Shown here in pieces: positions 23,482 to 33,008 of a stretch of 64,000 nucleotides of DNA. The notes beneath the pieces are model-generated. The model was not told where the DNA came from. It ran no database searches and worked only from the letters and a program-made list of their open reading frames with translations. The position numbers were made by a program, and so were the translations under genes. Within the stretch, counting starts at the first letter, position 1, and every line of letters begins with the position of its first letter. Source of the stretch: Aequorivita sp. (GTDB taxonomy: Bacteria > Bacteroidota > Bacteroidia > Flavobacteriales > Flavobacteriaceae); assembly GCA_030690315.1 (NCBI GenBank), contig JAUYGY010000024.1, positions 1-64,000 on the forward strand, read 5' to 3'.

Positions 23482-25017
23482 ATGAAAAACATACTTAAAT
23501 ATACATTCGCGCTTTTAGCCATCGGCTTTGTAAGTTGCGACCCAGAATTTGATAGCCCAGTAACGGATGAAGGTTTCTACACAAGTGGAACAGCAGACCT
23601 TTCAAAATATGTTTCCGTTGGAAACTCTTTAACAGCTGGCTATGCTGATGGAGCTCTTTATATTACTGGTCAAAACAACAGTTACCCAAATATTATGGCT
23701 GAGCAATTTTCCTTTGCTGGCGGTGGAGATTTCACACAACCTTTAATGAATGATAACGTGGGTGGTTTGTTATTGAGCGGAACCCAAATTACTGAAAACA
23801 GATATATATTGGCGGTAGGGCCAAATGGCAATCCGTCTCCCGTGCGATTAATTGGAACCCCAACTACCGATATTGCAAACAAATTAACCGGACCATTCAA
23901 TAATATGGGTGTTCCCGGAGCAAAAAGCTTTCACTTGGTAGCCCCTGGCTACGGAAACATTGCTGGTGTTCCTACTGGGGCAGCCAACCCTTATTTTGCC
24001 CGTTTTGCGAGTAGCGAAGGCGCAACCGTACTTGATGATGCAACTTCCCAAAACCCAACTTTTTTCAGTCTTTGGATTGGAAATAACGATATTTTGGGGT
24101 ACGCAACCTCTGGAGGTTCGGGAGTTGACCAAACCGGAAATTTTGACCCTTCAACATATGGAGGCAATGACATTACAGATCCAAATGTATTTGCAGCGGT
24201 TTATAGCCAACAAGTGGAAGCACTTACCGGAAATGGTGCAAAAGGTGTTTTGGTGAATATTCCTGAGGTAACTTCAATACCTTATTTTACTACCGTTCCC
24301 ACCAATGCAATTCCTTTGGATGCTCCTACTGCAGCTCAGTTGAATGCACAATTTGGAGCTTATAACACTCAAATTTTGCCAGGTTTGGTAGGGATAGGTT
24401 TTATTACTGCTGAAGAAGCTGCATTGCGTATGATTAATTTCTCCGCTGGACAAAACTTTCCTATAATGACTGATGACGATCTAACAGATTTAACAGCAGT
24501 ACTTCAAGGTCCTCCATTTAACCTTCCCGCTTCTTTGGCGGCTTTGTTGGGCCAACTACGTCAAGTAAAATCTGATGACTTAATTGTATTGACCGCTTCT
24601 TCCATTTTGGGAACAACTCCAGATCCGGGCAATCCACAAGGCGTTATTGGGGTTACCATTCCACTTAGCGACAAATCTGTTTTGGCTGTTTCAGAACAAG
24701 CACGCGTAACTGCTGCAAGCACTTCATATAACGCAACTATCCAAGCACTTGCCGGTGCTAAAGGATTGGCTTATGTAGATGCAAAAGCTGCCTTGGCAAG
24801 TGTTGCAAATGGTGGAATTCCTTACGATGGGGGTATTCTAACTTCACAGTTTGCAACTGGTGGTGCCTTCTCCTTAGATGGTGTTCACCCAACCCCAAGA
24901 GGATATGCTTTTACTGCAAATTTGATCATTCAGGCTATTAATGATACTTATGATGCAACCATCCCTAAGGTGCATATTGGCAACTATCCAACAGTTACAG
25001 TTTCAAACAACCCTTAA
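23482..25017 (+). CDS. SGNH/GDSL hydrolase lipoprotein
   Basis: 511 residues. The lipobox IGFVSC gives lipidated Cys19. The SGNH block I is VSVGNSLTAGYAD with nucleophile Ser49 (G-N-S instead of G-D-S); block III FSLWIGNNDILGY has the conserved G-x-N-D; the C-terminal block V is SLDGVHPTPRGYAF with Asp and His of the triad. It is anchored in the envelope, possibly at the outer membrane, and may release acyl chains for the FadL-type porin encoded just upstream. The length (511) exceeds simple GDSL lipases because of a large middle insertion (about 180-400) without recognised domain. A strong terminator follows. Confidence 0.88.
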   Translation: MKNILKYTFALLAIGFVSCDPEFDSPVTDEGFYTSGTADLSKYVSVGNSLTAGYADGALYITGQNNSYPNIMAEQFSFAGGGDFTQPLMNDNVGGLLLSGTQITENRYILAVGPNGNPSPVRLIGTPTTDIANKLTGPFNNMGVPGAKSFHLVAPGYGNIAGVPTGAANPYFARFASSEGATVLDDATSQNPTFFSLWIGNNDILGYATSGGSGVDQTGNFDPSTYGGNDITDPNVFAAVYSQQVEALTGNGAKGVLVNIPEVTSIPYFTTVPTNAIPLDAPTAAQLNAQFGAYNTQILPGLVGIGFITAEEAALRMINFSAGQNFPIMTDDDLTDLTAVLQGPPFNLPASLAALLGQLRQVKSDDLIVLTASSILGTTPDPGNPQGVIGVTIPLSDKSVLAVSEQARVTAASTSYNATIQALAGAKGLAYVDAKAALASVANGGIPYDGGILTSQFATGGAFSLDGVHPTPRGYAFTANLIIQAINDTYDATIPKVHIGNYPTVTVSNNP

Positions 25018-25035
25018 TTCTATAAATAACTTTAT

Positions 25036-25067
25036 AAAAAACCGCCTCTGTTAAAGGCGGTTTTTTT
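25036..25067 (+). terminator. Rho-independent terminator
   Basis: AAAACCGCCT and AGGCGGTTTT pair around the loop CTGTTAA-like sequence and are followed by a T-run, 20 bases after the SGNH lipoprotein stop. Confidence 0.92.
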
Positions 25068-25096
25068 ATCTTTAAAATTAACTAATCCTCCAAAAT

Positions 25097-25441
25097 ATGA
25101 AACTCATCCTCAGATTGTTATTAACCGCGTTAGCCGTTGTGGTCTTGGCTAAAATCCTCCCAGGTGTAGCCGTTGAAGGCTACGGCTCTGCAATTATTGT
25201 AGCTATTGTAATTGCATTGTTGCGATTTATCGTTCAACCAATTTTAGTCCTGTTAACACTTCCTATTACCATTATTACATTAGGACTTTTCCTCCTTATT
25301 ATAAATGCGGTAATCATTATGATGGCAGATTACTTCGTAGGTGGTTTTAATGTCGCTTCAATCTGGTGGGCACTTCTTTTCAGTTTGCTGCTGTCGCTTT
25401 TTCAATCCATCCTTTTTTCACTTTTGAACGAAAGCAAATAA
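25097..25441 (+). CDS. Phage holin family protein (holin superfamily IV, DUF360-like)
   Basis: 114 residues with four predicted transmembrane helices (LILRLLLTALAVVVLAKILPG, SAIIVAIVIALLRFIV, ILVLLTLPITIITLGLFLLI, WWALLFSLLLSLFQSILF). The pattern matches the small membrane family called holin 4_2, which is a chromosomal housekeeping family of unknown role in many bacteria, not evidence of a prophage. It stands alone between a terminator and the tig promoter. Confidence 0.85.
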   Translation: MKLILRLLLTALAVVVLAKILPGVAVEGYGSAIIVAIVIALLRFIVQPILVLLTLPITIITLGLFLLIINAVIIMMADYFVGGFNVASIWWALLFSLLLSLFQSILFSLLNESK

Positions 25442-25466
25442 TTGGCTGAACAACAGTTTGTAAATG

Positions 25467-25498
25467 TTTGTTGGGTTTTACAAAAAACCGTATTTTTG
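25467..25498 (+). promoter_or_regulatory. Promoter of tig (-33 TTTG, -7 TATTTTTG)
   Basis: TTTG at 25467-25470 and TATTTTTG at 25491-25498 are separated by 20 bases, a full match to the Bacteroidota sigma-A promoter TTTG-N19-21-TAnnTTTG. Transcription would start near 25505, about 20 bases before the trigger factor ATG at 25524; this excludes a start at 25464. Confidence 0.75.
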
Positions 25499-25523
25499 CG
25501 TCCCGAAATTCAGAAGAGAAAAA

Positions 25524-26843
25524 ATGAACATTACAAAAAAAGACATTGATAAATTGAACGCTGTGCTTACAGTGGAAATTTCAAAAGACGATTATTCAGC
25601 CAAAGTTGAAAAAGTGATGAATGATTATCGCAAAAACGCCAATATTCCAGGGTTCCGCAAAGGTCAGGTGCCAATGGGAATGGTGAAAAAACAATACGGA
25701 AAAGCCATATTGGTTGAAGAAGTAAACAAACTTTTGCAAGAGGCACTTCATAAATTTCTTACCGAAGAAAAATTGGACATTCTTGGAAATCCACTTCCAA
25801 AAAACGAAGCGGAAATAAACTGGGATGCTGAAAACTATTCATTTGAATTTGAATTGGGCCTTTCGCCAGAATTCAACGTTGACGTAAAAGGCAATGAAGT
25901 GTTGCAATATAAAATAGTTGCGGACGATGAAATGTTGAACAATCAAGTAAAAACAATCCGCAAGCAATACGGAAAATTGATTTCCAAAAAAGAAGTTGAA
26001 AAGGGAGATGAAATAACCGGAACTTTTACTTCAACTGAAAGAGAAATCGAAAAGAAAACCACACTTTCCACAGAAGAGATTGCTGGTAAAAAACAATTGG
26101 AAAGCTTGATTGGCGCAAAAGTTGGCGATACAGTTACTTTGAAAACAAAAGGAATGTTCGCCGATGACCACGACAACCAGAAATATTTAGGAGTGGCACA
26201 CGACGATGCGCACGGTTTGGATATTGAAGTTGCCTTCAAAATTGAAGAAGTGAACAAGCGCGAAATGGCAGAACTGAACCAAGAATTGTTCGATAAACTT
26301 TTTGGCAAGACTGTTGTTACTTCCGAAGCGGAATTGAAAGCAAAAATAAAGGAGGATGCCGAAGGACAATTTGCCCAACAAAGCGACCAAAAATTGCTGA
26401 ATGATGTAGTTGATTCATTAATCGAAAACACCAAATTTGAGTTGCCGCAGGAATTTTTACAGCGTTGGATTGCAATGTCCGGAGAGAAAAGACTTTCTGA
26501 AGCAGACGCAAAAGCAGAGTACGAAAAAAGTGAAAAAGGACTTCGCTACCAATTAATTGAAGGAAAACTTCGTGCTGAAAATAAGCTACAAGTTACTTTT
26601 GATGAGTTGAAAGACTATTCAAAAAATATGATAAAAACGCAAATGGCGCAGTTTGGCCAGATGGATCCTTCGGAAGAAGAGTTGGAATCTATCGCCGCGC
26701 GAATTCTATCAAATAAGGAAGAAGTGGAACGCTTGAGCGAACAATTGAACTCGAATAAATTGCTCAATTTCTTTAAGGAAAACGCAAAACTAAAGACCAA
26801 AGAGGTTACTTACGATAAATTCATTAAGGAAGCTTACGCTTAA
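25524..26843 (+). CDS. tig: Trigger factor
   Basis: 439 residues from the ATG at 25524; an upstream ATG at 25464 is rejected because it precedes the promoter. Trigger factor binds the ribosome exit tunnel and shields nascent chains. The ribosome-binding signature appears as NANIPGFRKGQVPMGMVKKQ (residues about 38-57), the equivalent of the GFRxGxxP loop. The middle domain (about 150-245) corresponds to the FKBP-like domain but is divergent, as usual in Bacteroidota, so peptidyl-prolyl isomerase activity is uncertain. The C-terminal helical arms follow. It precedes clpP and clpX, the classical tig-clpP-clpX order. Confidence 0.93.
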   Translation: MNITKKDIDKLNAVLTVEISKDDYSAKVEKVMNDYRKNANIPGFRKGQVPMGMVKKQYGKAILVEEVNKLLQEALHKFLTEEKLDILGNPLPKNEAEINWDAENYSFEFELGLSPEFNVDVKGNEVLQYKIVADDEMLNNQVKTIRKQYGKLISKKEVEKGDEITGTFTSTEREIEKKTTLSTEEIAGKKQLESLIGAKVGDTVTLKTKGMFADDHDNQKYLGVAHDDAHGLDIEVAFKIEEVNKREMAELNQELFDKLFGKTVVTSEAELKAKIKEDAEGQFAQQSDQKLLNDVVDSLIENTKFELPQEFLQRWIAMSGEKRLSEADAKAEYEKSEKGLRYQLIEGKLRAENKLQVTFDELKDYSKNMIKTQMAQFGQMDPSEEELESIAARILSNKEEVERLSEQLNSNKLLNFFKENAKLKTKEVTYDKFIKEAYA

Positions 26844-26884
26844 TTCAGTCAAGAAATAGTTATCTTTAAGCGTTGAATTGTTTA

Positions 26885-26904
26885 ATTCCTGCGAAGGCAG
26901 GAAT
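26885..26904. repeat. Short palindromic repeat between tig and clpP
   Basis: ATTCCTGC-GAAG-GCAGGAAT is a perfect 8-bp stem with a four-base loop in the 115-base tig-clpP spacer. There is no T-run, so it is not a normal terminator. Palindromes with this TTCCTGC...GCAGGAA form recur in flavobacterial intergenic DNA as far as I recall; only one copy is seen here. Confidence 0.5.
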
Positions 26905-26958
26905 CTCTTGACGATTTCTTAATTAACTTCGTATTTTAAAACAAACGAACACACATTT

Positions 26959-27633
26959 ATGAACTACAGTAAAGAATTTAGAAATTTTGCTATAAAAGAT
27001 CAAGGCATCAACAATATGTATTATGACCAGATCATAAGCAGTATGTATCCACAGAACTTGACCCCAAATATTATTGAAGAACGCCAAATGAATGCAGTGG
27101 CAATGGACGTTTTTTCACGCTTGATGATGGACCGAATCATTTTCCTCGGTACCGGAATCAACGATCAAGTTGCAAATATCGTGCAGGCACAATTGCTGTT
27201 TTTGGCAAGCACCGATGCAGCTCGTGATATTCAAATTTACATTAACTCTCCCGGCGGAAGCGTTTACGCTGGCTTGGGAATTTATGATACTATGCAATTC
27301 ATCAAACCGGACGTTGCAACTATTTGCACCGGAATGGCAGCTTCAATGGCAGCAGTACTTTTATGTGCTGGCACAAAAGGAAAACGAAGTGGTTTAACAC
27401 ATTCACGCGTAATGATTCATCAACCTTTGGGAGGTGCTCAAGGGCAAGCGAGTGATATTGAAATCACCGCTCGCGAGATAATTACCCTAAAAGAAGAACT
27501 TTATAAAATTATCGCGAAACACTCCGGTCAAACCTATGAAAAGGTTTACGAAGATAGCGATCGTGATTATTGGATGAAAGCAGACAGAGCATTGGAATAC
27601 GGAATGATTGATGAAATATTGACCCGAAGCTAA
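26959..27633 (+). CDS. clpP: ATP-dependent Clp protease proteolytic subunit
   Basis: 224 residues. ClpP forms a double heptamer barrel that degrades substrates unfolded by ClpX. The catalytic Ser129 is in [12 protein letters not shown] and His154 in [27 protein letters not shown] supplies the oxyanion and substrate-binding strand, and the third triad residue falls in the DSDRDYWM region. The N-terminal 25 residues before [10 protein letters not shown] are longer than in E. coli, as in related bacteria. It is followed 28 bases later by clpX. Confidence 0.95.
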   Translation: MNYSKEFRNFAIKDQGINNMYYDQIISSMYPQNLTPNIIEERQMNAVAMDVFSRLMMDRIIFLGTGINDQVANIVQAQLLFLASTDAARDIQIYINSPGGSVYAGLGIYDTMQFIKPDVATICTGMAASMAAVLLCAGTKGKRSGLTHSRVMIHQPLGGAQGQASDIEITAREIITLKEELYKIIAKHSGQTYEKVYEDSDRDYWMKADRALEYGMIDEILTRS

Positions 27634-27661
27634 ACAAACGAAGATTTTGAAAAAAGATAAT

Positions 27662-28894
27662 ATGTCGAAAGATGATTTAGAATGTTCCTTTTGCGGACGC
27701 AAAAAGGCCGAGACAAATTTGCTCATTGCAGGTTTGGACGCCCACATTTGCGACCGTTGTATTGAACAGGCACATGGAATCGTGGTGGAGGAAGCATTGC
27801 ATACAGGCAATACGGAATTGTCTAAAGACCTTATGCTGAAAAAACCAAAACTCATAAAAGCATTTTTGGACGAATATGTAATTGGGCAGGATTTCACCAA
27901 AAGGGTAATGTCTGTAGCCGTTTACAATCACTACAAAAGATTGCTACAGCCAAAAACCGATGACGATATTGAAATACAAAAAAGTAACATAATCATTGTC
28001 GGGCAAACCGGAACCGGAAAAACCTTGATTGCAAAAACAATCGCAAGAATGTTGAACGTTCCTTTGGCAATAGTAGATGCTACCGTTTTAACTGAAGCAG
28101 GCTATGTGGGCGAAGACGTAGAAAGTATTTTAACCCGTTTATTACAAGCCGCAGATTACAACCTAGAAAAGGCCGAAAATGGAATTGTTTTCATTGACGA
28201 AATTGATAAAATTGCCCGTAAAAGTGACAACCCTTCAATCACCCGTGATGTTAGTGGCGAAGGTGTTCAGCAAGCGTTATTAAAACTTTTGGAAGGCACA
28301 ACAGTAAACGTTCCGCCAAAAGGAGGAAGAAAACATCCCGATCAAAAATTCATTGAAGTAAATACGGAGAATATTCTTTTTATCGCCGGGGGAGCTTTTG
28401 ATGGTATTGAGCGCCATATTTCAAAAAGGCTGAATATGCAATCGGTTGGTTTTAATGCTTCGGTAAAGGAAAACCAGATGGAGAAAGACAATATGCTCCG
28501 TTACATTATACCGAAGGATTTAAAGGATTTTGGCTTGATTCCTGAAATAATTGGCCGACTTCCGGTGTTGACTTATATGAATCCATTGGACAAAGAAACC
28601 CTTCGTGCAATTCTTACTGAACCAAAAAATGCCATTATAAAACAGTACAAAAAACTGTTTGAAATGGACGGAATTGATTTTGTGATTACCGAAGAAGCAT
28701 TAGATTTTATTGTTGAACAAGCAATTGAATACAAACTCGGCGCACGTGGTTTACGCTCGCTTTGCGAAGCGGTTTTAACAGATGCAATGTATGATTTGCC
28801 TGGAACTAACGTAACAAACCTGAAAGTAACCAAAGAGTATGCAGAAGAAAAATTAAACAAATCAACTATTAAAAAGTTGAAAGCGGTTTCATAA
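27662..28894 (+). CDS. clpX: ATP-dependent Clp protease ATP-binding subunit ClpX
   Basis: 410 residues from the ATG at 27662; a TTG five codons earlier is a weaker alternative. The N-terminal zinc finger uses Cys8, Cys11, Cys30 and Cys33 ([16 protein letters not shown]). The Walker A motif is GQTGTGKT (114-121), Walker [11 protein letters not shown], and the ClpP-binding loop IGF is represented by [11 protein letters not shown] and the sensor 2 region [10 protein letters not shown]. ClpX unfolds tagged proteins and feeds ClpP. It is the third gene of tig-clpP-clpX and ends at a strong terminator. Confidence 0.95.
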   Translation: MSKDDLECSFCGRKKAETNLLIAGLDAHICDRCIEQAHGIVVEEALHTGNTELSKDLMLKKPKLIKAFLDEYVIGQDFTKRVMSVAVYNHYKRLLQPKTDDDIEIQKSNIIIVGQTGTGKTLIAKTIARMLNVPLAIVDATVLTEAGYVGEDVESILTRLLQAADYNLEKAENGIVFIDEIDKIARKSDNPSITRDVSGEGVQQALLKLLEGTTVNVPPKGGRKHPDQKFIEVNTENILFIAGGAFDGIERHISKRLNMQSVGFNASVKENQMEKDNMLRYIIPKDLKDFGLIPEIIGRLPVLTYMNPLDKETLRAILTEPKNAIIKQYKKLFEMDGIDFVITEEALDFIVEQAIEYKLGARGLRSLCEAVLTDAMYDLPGTNVTNLKVTKEYAEEKLNKSTIKKLKAVS

Positions 28895-28915
28895 AAAACG
28901 TAATATTTAAAAAAT

Positions 28916-28947
28916 AAAAAACCTCGGGACTTTCCCGAGGTTTTTTT
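28916..28947 (+). terminator. Rho-independent terminator after clpX
   Basis: AAAAACCTCGGGA and TCCCGAGGTTTTT pair around CTT and are followed by more T residues. It can also act on the convergent small lipoprotein gene at 28966-29151. Confidence 0.93.
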
Positions 28948-28965
28948 ATATATACTAATTCAATT

Positions 28966-29151
28966 TTATGGGATCGCTAGCAACGTCTTATTCTTGGTGT
29001 TAAGAATTTTATTGTGCATTTGCTCTTTTTTGCTTTTTAGGTTGTAACCTGCTACTTCATTTTCTTTTTTATTTGCTGATTGCGTAGTTGCGCAAGAAGT
29101 AAAAAGAACCGTGAAAGCTAAAAAACATACTATAAAAAATATCTGCTTCAT
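28966..29151 (-). CDS. Small lipoprotein, unknown function
   Basis: 61 residues. MKQIFFIVCFLAFTVLFTSC is a clean type II signal peptide with lipidated Cys20; the mature part is about 40 residues, polar and lysine-rich (ATTQSANKKENEVAGYNLK). No family is recognised. It ends 19 bases from the shared terminator and stands alone, with a 179-base spacer before the GH3 gene in which nothing clear is seen. Confidence 0.6.
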   Translation of the reverse strand: MKQIFFIVCFLAFTVLFTSCATTQSANKKENEVAGYNLKSKKEQMHNKILNTKNKTLLAIP

Positions 29152-29330
29152 TTTGAAATACTTCTAATTTTATAGGCCAAAAGTACTTCGGAAGTAAAGC
29201 GCCCACAAAAGTTTTAGTTGAACTAACAGTTAAACTCGTTGAAATACAGCTTTCGAAAAAAACAGTCGATAAAGTGTTCGAAATGCCCGATTTGCAACAC
29301 GTTACAAAGTTTAGAATTTCTGAAAAAATC

Positions 29331-30851
29331 CTAATATGTGCTGTTTAAACGTAAAAGTTCCTCCAAATAATCGCGCGTATTGGAAAGTCGCGGAACTTTA
29401 TGTTGTCCGCCAAGTTTGTTTTTCTCCTTTAGCCAATCATAAAAAAGACGTTCCCGGGCGTTATGTATTTTCGGCAGGTTAAGGGTGGTGTTGTTGAAAC
29501 GCTTTGCTTCATAATCGCTGTTCACTTCCTGCAAAGCAGCGTCTAAAAGCTGTGTGAAAGAGTTTAAATCGTCAGGTGGCGATTTAAATTCAATAATCCA
29601 CTCGTGTGCACCTTTTTCCTTTCCGTTCATAAAAATTGGCGCGGCGGTGTAATCAACAATTTCAGCATTGGTAAGCTGTGAAACCTTTCGGAGTGCAGTT
29701 TCTGCATTTTCAATAATCAATTCCTCCCCAAAAACATTGATGTGGTGTTTTGTTCGGCCGGTTACCTTTATTCGGAAGGGGTCTGTGGAGGTAAAGCGAA
29801 CGGTATCGCCAATTTTATAGCGCCAAAGCCCGGCATTGGTAGTAATTACAACTGCATAATTTTTTCCTTCCTCAACCTCGCTCAACGGAATTATTTTTTC
29901 TTCGGAAGTACCATAGCCGTCCATCGGGATAAATTCATAAAAAATCCCGTAATCCAGCATTAACAACAGTTCCTTGTTTTCATTTCGGTCCTGAATAGCG
30001 AAAAATCCTTCCGAAGCATTGTAGATTTCGTAATATCTGAAATCATTTTTCGGCAATAATTTATTGTATTGATCAATATATGGGTCAAAGTTTACGCCTC
30101 CATGAAAATAAACTTCAAGATTTGGCCACACTTCAAAAAGGTTTCCTTTGCCAGTGGTTTCCATCACATTATTCAGCAAAACCAACATCCAAGAAGGCAC
30201 ACCGGCAAGACTGGTCACATTTTCTTTAATTGTTTCGTTAACGATTGCCTGCATTTTGGTTTCCCAGTCGGCCATCAGCGAAATTTCGTTGCTGGGTGTA
30301 CTACTGTATTCCGCCCAAAAAGGCATATTATCAATTAAAATTGCGGAAAGATCTCCGAAAAAAGTTCCGTTTTCTTGGTACAGTTGCTTGCTTCCACCAA
30401 GCCGCAAACTTTTCCCCACAAATAACTGCGCTTGTGGATTGTTGTTGAGGTACATACACAACAAATCCTTACTGGCCGCATAATGACAATCCTCCAAAGA
30501 ATCTAAGCTAACGGGAATAAATTTACTTTTTGCATTGGTGGTGCCGCTGGATTTTGCAAACCATTTTATGGGCGTGGGCCAAAAAATATTGCCTTCACCT
30601 TTTCGTGCTCTTTCAATTCGAGCCTCGTTTTCTTCGTAAGTTGTAATTGGAATTCGCTCTGTAAAATCACGATAGGTTCGTATAGTTCCAAAATCATACT
30701 GCCGCCCAATTTCTGTATTTTTTGCTTTTTGAAGTAGATTGAAAAGTAGTTCTTCCTGCACTTCAATTGGGTATTTCAAAAAAAGGTCAATTTGGTGGAA
30801 CCGTTTCTTTAAAAACCATGAAGCAATGGAATTTACTATGGGGATTGGCAT
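29331..30851 (-). CDS. GH3 family acyl-acid amido synthetase-like protein
   Basis: 506 residues, full GH3 length. Recognisable parts are YRDFTERIPITTYEENE, WFAKSSGTTNAKSKFIPVS (the phosphate-binding loop of the ANL superfamily), FHGGVNFDPY, YNASEGFFAIQDR, GLWRYKIGDTVRFTS (the conserved Y-R-x-G-D region) and VFGEELIIENAETAL. Plant GH3 enzymes adenylate carboxylates such as auxin or jasmonate and join them to amino acids. Bacterial homologues are widespread in Bacteroidota, but their substrate is unknown. The protein has no signal peptide. It is divergent from the DUF2797 gene. Confidence 0.88.
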   Translation of the reverse strand: MPIPIVNSIASWFLKKRFHQIDLFLKYPIEVQEELLFNLLQKAKNTEIGRQYDFGTIRTYRDFTERIPITTYEENEARIERARKGEGNIFWPTPIKWFAKSSGTTNAKSKFIPVSLDSLEDCHYAASKDLLCMYLNNNPQAQLFVGKSLRLGGSKQLYQENGTFFGDLSAILIDNMPFWAEYSSTPSNEISLMADWETKMQAIVNETIKENVTSLAGVPSWMLVLLNNVMETTGKGNLFEVWPNLEVYFHGGVNFDPYIDQYNKLLPKNDFRYYEIYNASEGFFAIQDRNENKELLLMLDYGIFYEFIPMDGYGTSEEKIIPLSEVEEGKNYAVVITTNAGLWRYKIGDTVRFTSTDPFRIKVTGRTKHHINVFGEELIIENAETALRKVSQLTNAEIVDYTAAPIFMNGKEKGAHEWIIEFKSPPDDLNSFTQLLDAALQEVNSDYEAKRFNNTTLNLPKIHNARERLFYDWLKEKNKLGGQHKVPRLSNTRDYLEELLRLNSTY

Positions 30852-30973
30852 AATTTTCTGCTATCTTTATGCTATAAAAATAACGATTTTATAATTACGA
30901 ATTTTTCTTTTTTGGAATGATGTTTCTAAAGCATTTTTCTACAAAAAATTTCGGCACAACTATTTTTCTTTAA

Positions 30974-31768
30974 ATGAATTACGAAGGCGTCCTCACCAAA
31001 ATGCAAACTGAAAATGGCTCGCCAATTCAGTATTATTTAGTTTTTGAAAATGATTTTTTGAACGTAAACCAGTTGTTGGATAAAAAAGTTTCCATCAATT
31101 TTCTGCGATATCAGTGTTTGAATTGCAGCCTTCAAAAGAAAATTTATAGACAGGGTTATTGTTACGATTGTTTTTATCTCATTCCCCAAGCGGCAGATTG
31201 GATAATAAGCCCCGAGCTCAGCAAAGCACATTTGGGAATTGAGGATCGTGATTTAGCTTATGAAGAAAAAGTGCAGTTACAGCCGCATGTTGTTTATCTT
31301 GCCAACAGTAGCAGCGTGAAAGTTGGCGTTACCCGCAAAAGCCAGATTCCAACCCGTTGGATTGACCAGGGCGCGCATGAAGCCATTGAAATTGTGGAAG
31401 TACCAAACCGATATTTGGCAGGAATTACGGAAGTTGCGCTAAAAGATCACGTGAGCGATAAAACGAATTGGCGAACCATGCTAAAAAATGAAGTTAAAGA
31501 TGAAAATCTGGTGGAATGGCGCAACAAATTAAAACAATTCATTCCCGCGGAAGCAACCGAATATTACTTGGAAAACAATGCCGAAACAAATCTGCAATTC
31601 CCAGTTTTGAATTATCCCGAAAAGCCAAAACCATTAAATCTTGAAAAAAATCCTTTTTACGAAGGAATTTTGAAAGGTATAAAAGGGCAATACCTCATTT
31701 TTGAAGATGACACTGTTTTTAACATTCGCGGCAATGAGGGTTATGTGGTTTCTATAACTATAAATTAA
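30974..31768 (+). CDS. DUF2797 domain-containing protein
   Basis: 264 residues. Four cysteines (Cys48, Cys51, Cys63, Cys66 in YQCLNCSLQKKIYRQGYCYDC) form a probable zinc site, followed by VVYLANSSSVKVGVTRKSQIPTRWIDQGA-type sequence (VKVGVTRKSQIPTRW), which resembles a GIY-YIG-like segment, and CTD helices. The biochemical role of the family is unknown. The stop codon overlaps the possible 5' extension of the folK-dNK frame, so the two genes are likely cotranscribed. Confidence 0.85.
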   Translation: MNYEGVLTKMQTENGSPIQYYLVFENDFLNVNQLLDKKVSINFLRYQCLNCSLQKKIYRQGYCYDCFYLIPQAADWIISPELSKAHLGIEDRDLAYEEKVQLQPHVVYLANSSSVKVGVTRKSQIPTRWIDQGAHEAIEIVEVPNRYLAGITEVALKDHVSDKTNWRTMLKNEVKDENLVEWRNKLKQFIPAEATEYYLENNAETNLQFPVLNYPEKPKPLNLEKNPFYEGILKGIKGQYLIFEDDTVFNIRGNEGYVVSITIN

Positions 31769-31812
31769 AACAAAGAAATTACATCAAACCTCTATCAAAT
31801 ATATATCTGTCT

Positions 31813-32910
31813 TTGGGAAGCAACATGGGAAACCGTTTTGAGTATCTTCAAAACGCGGTTAACGCATTATTTGAAAAGGTGGGGAGCGTCGTTAAAATTT
31901 CTTCAGTTTATGAAACTCCCGCAATTGGTTTTGATGGCGATCCTTTTTTGAATTGCGCCGTTTGGATTAAAACAGATTTAAAACCAAAGAAAATCCTGAA
32001 AAAAATTCTGCAGATTGAAAAGACGATGGGCCGCAGGCGAAATGTTTTAAAAGGATATGCTTCGCGACCCATAGATATCGATATTATTTTTATTGAAGAT
32101 GTGGTTTTAAATTCTGAAAAACTCACCGTGCCACATCCCGAAATGGAGAAACGTAAATTTGTGTTGCAGCCTTTGGTAGAGCTCAATTCGGAATTGATCC
32201 ATCCTGTTTCGCGCAAAAATCTCATCAAACTTTTGTCGGAAACCTCAGATAAAAGTGTACTCCAAAAACAGTCAAAGTGGCTCAGCAACCCAATGAAGGA
32301 TTACACTATTTCACAATTCAATTATATTGCAATTGAAGGAAACATTGGGGCCGGAAAAACAAGTTTGGCTTCAAAAATTGCAAACGATTTTAATTCAAAA
32401 CTGATTCTCGAACGTTTTAAGGACAATCCTTTTCTCCCGAAATTTTATGAAGACGCGTCGCGCTACGCCTTTCCTTTGGAAATGTCTTTTCTGGCAGACC
32501 GCTATCAGCAATTGGTGGATGATCTAACGCAGTTCGATCTTTTTAAGGAATCGGTTATTTCAGATTACGACGTAAACAAATCCTTGATTTTTGCGCAAAT
32601 AACATTGACCGAAGTGGAGTTTTCGCTTTACAAAAGGCTGTTCGGTGTTATGCACAAAGAATTGCCAAAGCCCGATTTATATGTTTATTTATATCAAAAT
32701 ACAGATCGGCTTTTGGAAAATATAAAAAAACGCGGCCGCAAATATGAACAGAGTATTGAGGCGGAATATCTTCAAAAATTGAATGCGGGTTATTTGGAAT
32801 TCATCAAAAACCAACATGCCGGAAATATAAAAATCATCGATATTTCTGAAGTAGATTTTTTGGATAACAGACAGGATTACCTGAAGCTTTTAAAAGAAAT
32901 AATTTCTTAA
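31813..32910 (+). CDS. folK: HPPK (FolK)-deoxynucleoside kinase fusion
   Basis: The frame from the TTG at 31813 gives 365 residues, but the true start is probably further upstream. The HPPK domain covers about 1-150 (SNMGNRFEYLQNAV, GDPFLNCAVW, RPIDIDIIFIEDVVLNSE with the metal-binding Asp pair, LTVPHPEMEKRKFVLQPLVEL). The dNK domain covers about 165-365 (IAIEGNIGAGKTSLA, P-loop near 176-183; LEMSFLADRYQQL; IKKRGRKYE lid). The codons before 31813 read IYLSL, the first strand of HPPK that the fold needs, and the frame stays open into the DUF2797 gene without an ATG. FolK pyrophosphorylates the pterin in folate synthesis; dNK salvages deoxynucleosides. The fusion is known in Bacteroidota. Confidence 0.85.
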   Translation: MGSNMGNRFEYLQNAVNALFEKVGSVVKISSVYETPAIGFDGDPFLNCAVWIKTDLKPKKILKKILQIEKTMGRRRNVLKGYASRPIDIDIIFIEDVVLNSEKLTVPHPEMEKRKFVLQPLVELNSELIHPVSRKNLIKLLSETSDKSVLQKQSKWLSNPMKDYTISQFNYIAIEGNIGAGKTSLASKIANDFNSKLILERFKDNPFLPKFYEDASRYAFPLEMSFLADRYQQLVDDLTQFDLFKESVISDYDVNKSLIFAQITLTEVEFSLYKRLFGVMHKELPKPDLYVYLYQNTDRLLENIKKRGRKYEQSIEAEYLQKLNAGYLEFIKNQHAGNIKIIDISEVDFLDNRQDYLKLLKEIIS

Positions 32911-32987
32911 AAAGCAACTGTTACTGATGCAATTAAGCATTCTTTTTACTGTTTCCAGAAAACTACAACTACCTACTTTATTTCCAT

Positions 32988-32995
32988 TACCTTTG
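32988..32995 (+). promoter_or_regulatory. Putative -7 promoter element before the pseudouridine synthase gene
   Basis: TACCTTTG fits TAnnTTTG and lies 13 bases before the ATG at 33009, which implies a very short leader. No matching -33 element is evident. Confidence 0.45.
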
Positions 32996-33008
32996 CAAAA
33001 AATACTAA

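Noticed and set aside
25097..25441. Prophage, because of the holin-family gene
   Set aside because: No phage structural, lysis or integrase genes are nearby; this family is a common chromosomal membrane protein family.
25464..25523. Longer trigger factor start
   Set aside because: The ATG at 25464 lies upstream of the -33 promoter element, and the extra residues are not family-like.
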